A DNA stretch of 5,527 bases from Holophagales bacterium (GTDB lineage Bacteria; Acidobacteriota; Holophagae; Holophagales; Holophagaceae): assembly GCA_031256155.1 (NCBI GenBank), contig JAIRRD010000222.1, positions 1-5,527 of the forward strand, given 5' to 3'. A program made the position numbers and the translations under genes. The notes under the pieces were generated by a model that had not been told where the DNA came from, ran no database searches, and saw nothing but the letters and a program-made list of their open reading frames with translations. Positions 1 through 5,527 of this stretch are shown in pieces (the first letter of the stretch is position 1; each line of letters opens with the position of its first letter).

Positions 1-1556
1 AACATGCCGCCGCCGCCCATCATCATGCCTTGGCCTTGCTGCGGACGCTGCTGCTGGCCGCCTGTTTGTCCGGGTTGCTGGCCCTGAGCTGGTTTTGTGT
101 CGTCTTTTATGTAATTGGCGGGATTAAATCGCAGCGCCGTGCCGGGCACACTGAGAACTCCATCTCTCTGATTAGTGACAATAGTCACGTTGGCCGTCAT
201 GCCTGGGCGCAAGACGTAATCGCCCTGATAGAAAGGTCCGCCGGACTTGATGATGTTGCTTGTTGGCTGGGCAGACATCTGTCCTGATGGCCCTGATGCT
301 GTTAGCGGACTGCCTGACTGTGCGGGACGACCGCCAGGAGTACCTCTGCCCTGTTGTTCTGACCGGCTGCGGGCTTCTTTCGTCTGTTGAATCCAGGCTT
401 CCTTGGTAATTCCGGGGAAACGCTCTTGAATTCTATCCTTGCTTCTCTCCCATATGGTATCGTAATCCAATGACCCATCACCTGCCGCTGAGAAGCCGCC
501 TCTGGGACGGTTTTCTCCGCTAGGTCCGTCTACAGAGCCCGAACGCCTTTCGCCAGGTACAGCCTGAGGATTGCGCTCTTCAACACGCCCTTCGCGTGGC
601 CGCCCCTGAGCTTCGGGTTGCTGCGGCGTGGTATTATTGGCTGCTCTGGGGGGGGCAGTCTGTCCCTGACCTTGCCTGTCCCCTCTGTCACCACCTCCGG
701 ACGCCATGTTTTGGCGGCGTTCCTTCTGTGCTTCAATTTCCTGTCTGGTCTGGTTTTGTACTTCAACCACAACCTTATAACTAACAACGTTTTGATTAAC
801 TATAGGCTCCAATCTCACCTGACTGACCATGCCGGAAAACTGTGTCCCGGAGATGCTGTCAACTGTAAAGCTGGCCCGCTGTCCCACAGCTACTTGTGAA
901 ATGTCTGCTTCGTCAATTGTCACTTCCAATTTCATTTTGCTCAAATCCTGGGCAATTATGAATAAACTGGGAGTGGTCATAGAAGCGGTGACTGTTTGAC
1001 CAACATCGGCTTTTCTGGAAACAACAACGCCGTCAACCGGCGCCTTGATGGTGCAGTAATCCATGTTTGACCTAGCTTTTTCCAGGGATATGACGGCGTT
1101 GTCATACTGGGCTTTGGCTGTGCGATAGGCGACTTCACGCGCTTCTAAATCTGTAGCCGAAACCAGTTTCTGGTTTGCCATAATCTGATAACGGCTGTAC
1201 TGGCGCTCTGTGTCGTCAAGACTTGTCTTTGTGCGTTCTACGTTGATTTCTTCTGTGCGGACTTGCTGAGAAGGGATCGTGGTATCAATGGTGGCGATAA
1301 TTTGATCTTTTGTAACAATGCTATTGAAATCGGCATTTAAAGAGGTCACTAAGCCGGAAACCTGTGTCCCGACATCTACCTGAATAACAGCGGAAAGCGT
1401 ACCTGTGGCGCTGACGCGCTGACGAATGTTATTTCTGTCAATTTTGGCGGTACGCCATTTAATAGTCTCTTTATTGCCGTTGAAAAGCAGATAACCACCG
1501 CCGCCAACGACAATAATCGCTGCGGCGCCAAGAATAAACCAAGAATTGCGCTTCAT
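1..1556 (-). CDS. Efflux periplasmic adaptor subunit (MacA/HlyD membrane-fusion family), 3' end beyond window
   Basis: The frame is open from ATG at 1554-1556 to the left edge, giving 518 residues without a stop, so the C-terminus is missing. Residues 1-6 are a short basic start, followed by a hydrophobic anchor at about 7-25. No lipobox cysteine is seen, so it is probably anchored in the inner membrane by a helix. Residues 55-95 resemble the first lipoyl half (VDVGTQVSG, then IIATIDTTI). About 95-165 looks like a helical coiled-coil hairpin. Residues 166-200 match the second lipoyl half (YCTIKAPVDGVVVSRKADVG). About 205-267 begin the beta-barrel (VTIDEADISQVAVGQ). The barrel motif resumes at 447-478 with VLRPGMTANVTIVTNQ and VPGTALRFNP. 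Between them lies a long low-complexity insert. Such adaptors link an inner-membrane ABC (MacB-like) or RND pump to an outer-membrane channel. No pump gene is in view, so substrate and partner are unknown. The start is supported by AAGGGA at 1565-1570, eight bases upstream. The family call is firm; a macA symbol would be over-reach. Confidence 0.9.
   Translation of the reverse strand, partial: MKRNSWFILGAAAIIVVGGGGYLLFNGNKETIKWRTAKIDRNNIRQRVSATGTLSAVIQVDVGTQVSGLVTSLNADFNSIVTKDQIIATIDTTIPSQQVRTEEINVERTKTSLDDTERQYSRYQIMANQKLVSATDLEAREVAYRTAKAQYDNAVISLEKARSNMDYCTIKAPVDGVVVSRKADVGQTVTASMTTPSLFIIAQDLSKMKLEVTIDEADISQVAVGQRASFTVDSISGTQFSGMVSQVRLEPIVNQNVVSYKVVVEVQNQTRQEIEAQKERRQNMASGGGDRGDRQGQGQTAPPRAANNTTPQQPEAQGRPREGRVEERNPQAVPGERRSGSVDGPSGENRPRGGFSAAGDGSLDYDTIWERSKDRIQERFPGITKEAWIQQTKEARSRSEQQGRGTPGGRPAQSGSPLTASGPSGQMSAQPTSNIIKSGGPFYQGDYVLRPGMTANVTIVTNQRDGVLSVPGTALRFNPANYIKDDTKPAQGQQPGQTGGQQQRPQQGQGMMMGGGGM
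222..755 (-). other. Low-complexity insert within the adaptor beta-barrel region
   Basis: Adaptor residues about 268-445 interrupt a motif pair that is usually close together in this family: a strand ending VSYKVVVEVQN, then LRPGMTANVTIV. The insert opens with a charged, helix-prone stretch (residues 270-284), then becomes rich in Gly, Gln, Arg, Pro and Ser. It has no cysteine and few large hydrophobic residues. An ordered-looking island at residues 362-400 divides it into two disordered-looking arms. Reading frame and family motifs are intact on both sides, so it is a genuine in-frame insertion relative to the usual family layout. Its function is unknown. The boundaries are approximate because they come from motif recognition, not an alignment. 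Confidence 0.75.
648..655 (-). repeat. Eight-base C homopolymer in the adaptor coding strand
   Basis: The plus strand has eight consecutive G, read on the coding strand as C8 spanning the codons GCC CCC CCC (Ala-Pro-Pro, residues 301-303). It lies in the first disordered arm of the insert. Losing one C moves translation into the frame that stops at 530-532. Gaining one C meets a TAA within about six codons. Either slip would remove the second half of the barrel. The tract is certain; a role in phase variation is only a possibility. Confidence 0.9.
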
Positions 1557-1724
1557 ACTCTAAATCCCTTCAGACAAAAAACAATTTTGCTCAATGCAAA
1601 ATATGTTTGAGAATACCCAGACCATTAATTGACCGCAGCTTACCAAAAGGAGTTTAAAACAATCTGAGAAGTCAAGGTGTTGCAATAAAAAATTCATATC
1701 AAATTTCGCTCACTGAAATTAATT
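1557..1724. other. AT-rich spacer between nuoN and the adaptor gene
   Basis: No coding potential is seen in this 168-base gap. It holds the hairpin with T-run, the palindrome and the long inverted repeat listed separately. No strong sigma-70 promoter is visible on the minus strand. A weak pair, TTAATG (1623-1628) and CATATT (1600-1605) with 17 bases between, matches about 7 of 12 consensus positions. A TTGACT also occurs without a good -10 partner. Whether the adaptor gene has its own promoter cannot be told from sequence alone. Confidence 0.6.
1576..1602 (-). terminator. Candidate weak intrinsic terminator or attenuator upstream of the adaptor gene
   Basis: On the minus strand, ATTTTGC and GCAAAAT form a perfect 7-base-pair stem around a five-base loop (ATTGA). 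The stem is followed directly by TGTTTTTTG, a T-rich run. The hairpin ends only about six bases before the adaptor ribosome binding site. It could therefore end transcripts coming from nuoN, or act as a leader attenuator for the adaptor. The stem has only two G-C pairs, so it would be a weak terminator. It has the right orientation for the minus-strand genes and lacks a T-run on the plus strand. Confidence 0.35.
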
Positions 1725-1735
1725 TCAATGGTCTG
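1619..1735 (-). repeat. Long-range inverted repeat bracketing the nuoN-adaptor spacer
   Basis: CAGACCATT at 1619-1627 (plus strand) is the exact reverse complement of AATGGTCTG at 1727-1735, with about 100 bases between. The pairing can continue by four more A-T pairs (AATT on both sides) after a two-base bulge. One arm contains the last codons of nuoN and part of its stop codon; the other lies in the spacer. In RNA it could close the spacer into a large stem-loop. It may be chance. Confidence 0.4.
1714..1727. repeat. 14-base perfect palindrome at the nuoN stop codon
   Basis: TGAAATTAATTTCA is its own reverse complement and includes the nuoN TGA stop. A further AATTTC at 1702-1707 can pair with GAAATT at 1715-1720 across a seven-base loop, giving an AT-only-core hairpin. 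A run of six T (coding strand, 1692-1687) follows nine bases later. It could be a DNA-binding site or a poor terminator. In an AT-rich spacer chance is a reasonable explanation. Confidence 0.3.
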
Positions 1736-3212
1736 TATTAACAAGCACAGCGGTTAAACCCTCCTGAATGGGCGGTCTCGCCAACCCGCTCAACAGGCTT
1801 CCGGGAAACAAACCCAAGAGAATAATTAATACGCCGCTCACCAAAATCGTTGCTCCAGCCATTGGAGCGACTACCGGTTCGGTATCATCCGCGGAGGACT
1901 CCATATACATTGCCATAATTGGTTTAAGGTAATAGCCGATTGATACGAGGCTTGCCAGAACACCGATGATAGTTAGCGATATATGTCCTTGCATAATCAA
2001 CTCTTTAAACAGCAAGTACTTACCAAAAAAACCTGCGGTTGGGGGAATACCCATTAGTGATAAGAAGCAAATTGTGGCGGCTATGCCAACGCCAGGGCGC
2101 TTCCAGCCTAAGCCCCTCATGTTGCGGAAGTGGGTGTTGTCACCAATTAAACCAAATGCGCTCAATACGCCAAATGCGCCCAGGTTCATAAGGAGGTAAG
2201 AACACAAGTAAAACAGCATTGCTTGATAGGCTTCGTTGGTACCCGCAACAAATCCCAATAACAGGTACCCAGCGTGACTGATACTGGAATAGGCCAGCAT
2301 TCTCTTAAAATTGGTCTGCGCCAGGGCTGTGAAATTACCAATCACCAATGTCAGTATTGCTAACAGTATCATAGCTGTCTGCATTCGACCCCCGATATTA
2401 GCATTTTGGGCAATACACAGAACAAACACTCTGATAAGCGCAATCAGGGCAACTCCCTTTGTTGCTACAGACATGAAACCAGCGACTGGATGGGGAGCCG
2501 CTTCGTATGTGTCAGGTGTCCACTGGTGAAAGGGTACCGCACTGACTTTGAATACAAAGCCAATTAACAAAAGAGTGGCGCCAAGCAATACCAAGGGGTC
2601 TGAATTGTTTTTTGCCAATGCAAAACCAATTGCTTTGCTGTCGAAACTGCCTGTCATTCCGTACAGCAGGACTATGCCCATCAGGAAACAACTGGAAGCC
2701 ACTGCGCCGGTTAGAAAATACTTTATGCCGCCTTCAAGAGCTTTCGGTCTGGCGTGTACTATAGCTGTAAGAACATACAGAGGAATTGAAAAGAGTTCCA
2801 GAGCCAAAAACAGCAATATCAAATTTGAAGTGGCTGTGAAGAGTAACATTCCTGTCACTGAAAAAAGCAGCAGGGCTAAAATCTCTCCTTTTACCCAACC
2901 TTCCTGGTGCAGGTGATCCCAGAGCTGCAGCACTGTATATATGGCTGAGAGCAGCACAAAAAAAGCGGCAAACTGCGCCAGACGATCTATAGAAATATAA
3001 CTGTAGTTTGGCTGCAAACCGCTTTCCCACAGGCGGACTGTGTGATAGAAGGAATACCCCAGAGCTAATAGTGCTATGCAAAAAATTACCGTGCGAATCC
3101 ACTTTTTGGAATTGTGATCGCGGTCAAGTGAGGCTATTGGTATCAAGCACGCAGCTACAGCCGGAATAGCTAATGGCAGGATTGCGGCAGTTTCAGTTGG
3201 ACTTAAACTCAT
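1725..3212 (-). CDS. nuoN: NADH-quinone oxidoreductase subunit N
   Basis: This 495-residue membrane protein is full length for NuoN, one of three antiporter-like subunits in the proton-pumping arm of complex I. Hydrophobic segments run along the whole chain, consistent with the family's 14 helices. Key family residues are visible: Glu139 in LALELFSIPLYVL, Lys164 in GGIKYFLTGA, Lys222 in FKVSAVPFHQWTPDTYEAAP, Lys303 in NFKRMLAYSSISHAGY, and Lys398 in GFFGKYLLFKELI. A lysine at the last position is typical of NuoN, where NuoM has glutamate. The ATG overlaps the nuoM stop by one base (TGATG). GGAG at 3220-3223 sits seven bases upstream, inside nuoM, so translational coupling is likely. It is the last nuo gene here, as is usual. 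No truncation or missing key residue was noticed. Confidence 0.97.
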   Translation of the reverse strand: MSLSPTETAAILPLAIPAVAACLIPIASLDRDHNSKKWIRTVIFCIALLALGYSFYHTVRLWESGLQPNYSYISIDRLAQFAAFFVLLSAIYTVLQLWDHLHQEGWVKGEILALLLFSVTGMLLFTATSNLILLFLALELFSIPLYVLTAIVHARPKALEGGIKYFLTGAVASSCFLMGIVLLYGMTGSFDSKAIGFALAKNNSDPLVLLGATLLLIGFVFKVSAVPFHQWTPDTYEAAPHPVAGFMSVATKGVALIALIRVFVLCIAQNANIGGRMQTAMILLAILTLVIGNFTALAQTNFKRMLAYSSISHAGYLLLGFVAGTNEAYQAMLFYLCSYLLMNLGAFGVLSAFGLIGDNTHFRNMRGLGWKRPGVGIAATICFLSLMGIPPTAGFFGKYLLFKELIMQGHISLTIIGVLASLVSIGYYLKPIMAMYMESSADDTEPVVAPMAGATILVSGVLIILLGLFPGSLLSGLARPPIQEGLTAVLVNTDH

Positions 3213-4777
3213 CAGTGCGCTCCATGCTGGGCCTGGTTTGGCGCGTTTAGAAGTAATGACCTAGTGGATGGCGCTTTTGCATCGTTGAGCATATACTCTA
3301 CCTTTGCTTCAGATGCGTCGGTAAATGTTACATGATGTAACCCCATCCAGAAAATAAGGATTACAAGCGGTGTCATTACGGCTATCTCGCGTATATTCAA
3401 ATCACTGGTCAAATGAGCAGTTCCGCTTTTTGGATCTGGGTTTTCAGGTCCCCAAAAGACTCTCTTTACCATCCAAAGCATATAGATTGCCCCTAAAAGG
3501 ACTCCAGAGACAGATACTACAGCGGCAATGCGCCCCCAGGTGAAACCGGAAATAAATGTTCCGTTCAAAATCAAAAATTCACCAATGAAGCCATTAGTCA
3601 ATGGCAGTCCAATACTGGAGAGGGTGACCATTATGAAGAAGAAGGTGAAAATGGGCATTTTGGAAGCAATTCCGCCAAAATCAGAGATCATTCGCGTATG
3701 AGCGCGGTCGTACAGCATTCCGACCAGAAGGAACAGTGCGCCGGTGCTGATGCCATGATTCAACATCTGTAATATGGCACCTTGGGTTCCAATCAGGGTA
3801 AAACTAGCTATACCGAGCATTACGAAACCCATATGACTTACAGAGCTATAAGCAACTAATTTTTTGATATCCTGTTGAACCATAGCTACTAACGCACCGT
3901 AAATGATTGCTACAACGGCCAGGACAGCCAGTGGTTTTGCGTAGTAAAGTGCTGCGGCGGGGAGGATAGGAATGGCAAAGCGCAAGAATCCGTATCCGCC
4001 AAGCTTTAGCAATACCCCAGCCAGTATGGCGCTTCCGGCTGTTGGAGCCTCGGTATGAGCGTCAGGCAGCCATGTGTGCAAAGGAAAGAGTGGAACTTTG
4101 ATAGCAAAGGCCAAAGCGAAAGCTAAATACAACCAGCTCTGTTTGCTAAATGGCAAATTCATTGCCACTTGAGCCATAATCTCCGGTGAAAAACTCCCTG
4201 CTTGAGTTGCTAAATACAGCAGAGCCACCAGCCAGAGCAGACTTCCGGCAAGTGTGAAAATAATAAATTTATTCGCGGCGTACTTGCGCTCCGTTCCGCC
4301 CCAAATTCCTATCATAAAATACATAGGAATCAGCATGGCTTCCCAGAATATGTAAAAGAGAAACAAATCTTTAGCCAGGAACGCTCCCAGAATGCAGCTT
4401 TCAAGAATGGTGAATAGTGCCAGGAACGAACCGGGGTGTTCCTTAATACTGTTCCAGGTTCCGGCGATAGAAGTTGGAACAAGGAAAGTGGTCAGCAGGA
4501 TAAGCCATATATTTAATCCGTCAAGCGAAAGGTGGTAATCAATCGGTATATTCAGCAGTGTGAATAATGGCGCACGCTCACTGAACAGAACATTGCTGGA
4601 ATCAAGCATCGGTATAAGGCGCAGTGCGGCAATTGCAAATATACCCAATGATCCGATGAGCGCCAGATATTTTGTCAACTTAGCCAGTCTATTCGGTAGC
4701 GCGAATAGCAAAAGTCCCCAAAATAGCGGCGCAAAAACTAGAAAAGTGAGGATATGTGTACTCATCCAATGATTCAT
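3212..4777 (-). CDS. nuoM: NADH-quinone oxidoreductase subunit M
   Basis: This 521-residue membrane protein has the usual length for NuoM, the middle antiporter-like subunit of complex I that carries protons across the inner membrane. Signature stretches in order are YHLSLDGLNIWLILLTT (about 81-97), FYIFWEAMLIPMYFMIGIWGG with the conserved Glu146, IKVPLFPLHTWLPDAHTEAP with Lys227, DIKKLVAYSSVSHMGFVMLG with Lys305/306 and His315, and GFIGEFLILNG with Glu400. These match the proton-channel residues known in E. coli NuoM (Glu144, Lys234, Lys265, Glu407). I chose the ATG at 4775-4777 because GAGGG lies four bases upstream. A GTG directly before it (4778-4780) is too close to that site, and the next ATG (4763-4765) is too far. 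The gene starts a few bases after the nuoL stop and overlaps nuoN by one base. Confidence 0.97.
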   Translation of the reverse strand: MNHWMSTHILTFLVFAPLFWGLLLFALPNRLAKLTKYLALIGSLGIFAIAALRLIPMLDSSNVLFSERAPLFTLLNIPIDYHLSLDGLNIWLILLTTFLVPTSIAGTWNSIKEHPGSFLALFTILESCILGAFLAKDLFLFYIFWEAMLIPMYFMIGIWGGTERKYAANKFIIFTLAGSLLWLVALLYLATQAGSFSPEIMAQVAMNLPFSKQSWLYLAFALAFAIKVPLFPLHTWLPDAHTEAPTAGSAILAGVLLKLGGYGFLRFAIPILPAAALYYAKPLAVLAVVAIIYGALVAMVQQDIKKLVAYSSVSHMGFVMLGIASFTLIGTQGAILQMLNHGISTGALFLLVGMLYDRAHTRMISDFGGIASKMPIFTFFFIMVTLSSIGLPLTNGFIGEFLILNGTFISGFTWGRIAAVVSVSGVLLGAIYMLWMVKRVFWGPENPDPKSGTAHLTSDLNIREIAVMTPLVILIFWMGLHHVTFTDASEAKVEYMLNDAKAPSTRSLLLNAPNQAQHGAH

Positions 4778-4781
4778 CACA

Positions 4782-4786
4782 CCCTC
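4782..4786 (-). promoter_or_regulatory. Ribosome binding site of nuoM
   Basis: The minus strand reads GAGGG, overlapping the nuoL TGA stop. It is followed by TGTG and then the ATG at 4777. The spacing favours ATG over the in-frame GTG one codon earlier. The overlap with the nuoL stop suggests that ribosomes finishing nuoL restart on nuoM. Confidence 0.7.
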
Positions 4787-5527
4787 ACTTCAAAAAGATC
4801 CAAATCAGGGCAAGCGCTCCCAGCCCCATTGTTAAAACATAATTTCTAATACGGCCAGTTTGTACAAGGGATGTAAAATCACCGGTCATTCTGGTTAAGG
4901 CCGCAGGCAGATTTATGATTAACCCGTCAACAATTATCACATCAAACAGTTTATGCAGCAGGTTTCCGAACCAGCGGAAAGGTGCTAGTAAAAGGTGTTC
5001 TATGCCTTCGTCCACGTAGTATTTATTGAGCAGAACAGCATATAACTTAGGCAAAGTCCTGGCTCTTGCTTCCCCAACAGCCAGGCCATTTTTATAGGTG
5101 TTCCACCCAAACCATGCCGCCGCAAGACCAAGTGTGGTTGAAGCAACAGCTAACTTCAAGGCAAGTCCGTGACTTCCGTGGTGAACTGCATGAATGTGTT
5201 TTTGTCCATATGCAATACTGGGTTTCAGAAAACTTTCAATGGCAAAAGTTCCGCCAAAGGCTTCAGGCCAGCCTAAGAAAACAGCCAACAGCGAGCCGCC
5301 TGCCAGCAAGATCAAGGGTAGGGTCATTGTAGAGGGGCTTTCATGGGCGTGTTCAAACGCATGTTGATTTCTGGATTTACCAAAAAAAGTCAAGGTCAAG
5401 AGACGGAACATGTAAAAGGCTGTGAAGCAGGCCCCAAGTACACCCATTGCCCACAGAACCGGCGATTGTAAATAGGCTAAGTACAGAATTTCATCTTTGC
5501 TGGCAAATCCCGACGTTCCTGGGAAGC
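4785..5527 (-). CDS. nuoL: NADH-quinone oxidoreductase subunit L, C-terminal part (5' end beyond window)
   Basis: The frame is open to the right edge and gives 246 complete codons, roughly the last 40 percent of a usual NuoL (about 600-660 residues). The first visible residues, FPGTSGFASKDEIL, are the NuoL twelfth-helix motif. Its lysine (5496-5498) and aspartate correspond to the Lys399-Asp400 pair of E. coli NuoL. Next come FTAFYMFRLLTLTFFG and the HAHESP motif, both typical of NuoL. Further membrane segments follow (MTLPLILLAGGSLLAVFLG, then LALKLAVASTTLGLAAAWFG). The stretch from KYYVDEG to QTGRI (about 4848-5024) is the amphipathic lateral helix that runs along NuoM and NuoN. A final helix ends in WIFLK. 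Presence of the lateral helix separates NuoL from NuoM, NuoN and ordinary Mrp-type antiporter subunits. It lies directly upstream of nuoM in the same operon. Confidence 0.96.
   Translation of the reverse strand, partial: FPGTSGFASKDEILYLAYLQSPVLWAMGVLGACFTAFYMFRLLTLTFFGKSRNQHAFEHAHESPSTMTLPLILLAGGSLLAVFLGWPEAFGGTFAIESFLKPSIAYGQKHIHAVHHGSHGLALKLAVASTTLGLAAAWFGWNTYKNGLAVGEARARTLPKLYAVLLNKYYVDEGIEHLLLAPFRWFGNLLHKLFDVIIVDGLIINLPAALTRMTGDFTSLVQTGRIRNYVLTMGLGALALIWIFLK

Noticed and set aside
30..287. Plus-strand reading frame of 85 codons whose start looks like a signal peptide or membrane helix.
   Set aside because: It is antisense to the adaptor's Gln/Gly/Ala-rich coding sequence; the complement of such codons naturally reads as Leu, Ala and Pro. 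The minus-strand frame has clear family motifs here.
530..899. Overlapping short frames on both strands across the adaptor insert (530-787 minus, 596-784 and 618-899 plus).
   Set aside because: The adaptor frame is continuous through this stretch and retains family motifs on both sides. The others show no recognisable domain or ribosome binding site.
1600..1628. Sigma-70-like promoter for the adaptor (TTAATG, 17 bases, CATATT).
   Set aside because: It matches only about 7 of 12 consensus positions in an AT-rich spacer, where such matches are common. It is noted in the spacer entry but not called.
2734..3102. A 122-codon minus-strand frame inside nuoN, and plus-strand frames at 1966-2199, 2311-2529 and 2548-2916.
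   Set aside because: All are fully inside the unmistakable nuoN coding sequence in other frames, with compositions expected of shadows.
4778..4780. GTG as the start codon of nuoM.
   Set aside because: It is only one or two bases from the GAGGG ribosome binding site, while the next codon is ATG at better spacing.
1725..5527. Possibility that the three antiporter-like genes belong to an Mrp antiporter, a hydrogenase or a formate hydrogenlyase rather than complex I.
   Set aside because: The L-M-N order, the typical subunit lengths, the C-terminal lateral helix of NuoL and the terminal-helix lysine in NuoN fit complex I best.

Overview
The whole window reads on the minus strand. In transcription order (high to low coordinate) it holds the 3' part of nuoL (5527-4785), complete nuoM (4777-3212), complete nuoN (3212-1725), a 168-base spacer, and the 5' part of a gene for a MacA/HlyD-type efflux periplasmic adaptor (1556 to past the left edge). 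No convincing plus-strand gene, RNA gene, mobile element or CRISPR array is visible.

Organism: NuoL, NuoM and NuoN are the antiporter-like membrane subunits of bacterial complex I. The adaptor implies a cell with two membranes, so the source is very probably a respiring Gram-negative (diderm) bacterium. Base composition is moderate by eye, neither AT- nor GC-extreme. All genes have purine-rich ribosome binding sites. The phylum cannot be fixed from this window.

Region 5527-1725 is the distal end of a nuo operon in the usual L-M-N order. The genes are packed tightly: a few bases separate nuoL from nuoM, and the nuoM stop and nuoN start share one base (TGATG). This implies co-transcription and probably translational coupling. 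The three proteins together form most of the proton-pumping arm of NADH:quinone oxidoreductase. All the key charged membrane residues that can be checked are present, so the pump looks intact.

Region 1724-1557 is AT-rich and contains inverted repeats. One is a 7-base-pair hairpin followed by a T-rich run just upstream of the adaptor ribosome binding site. It could end or attenuate nuo read-through into the adaptor gene.

Region 1556-1 encodes the adaptor. It has an N-terminal membrane anchor, a lipoyl-like/coiled-coil hairpin and a beta-barrel. A low-complexity insert of about 175 residues, rich in Gly, Gln, Arg and Pro, sits inside the barrel region and carries an eight-C tract and one ordered-looking island. 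This insert is the most unusual thing in the window. I do not see a clearly new biological system: the nuo genes are ordinary, and the adaptor is a recognisable family member with an odd architecture.
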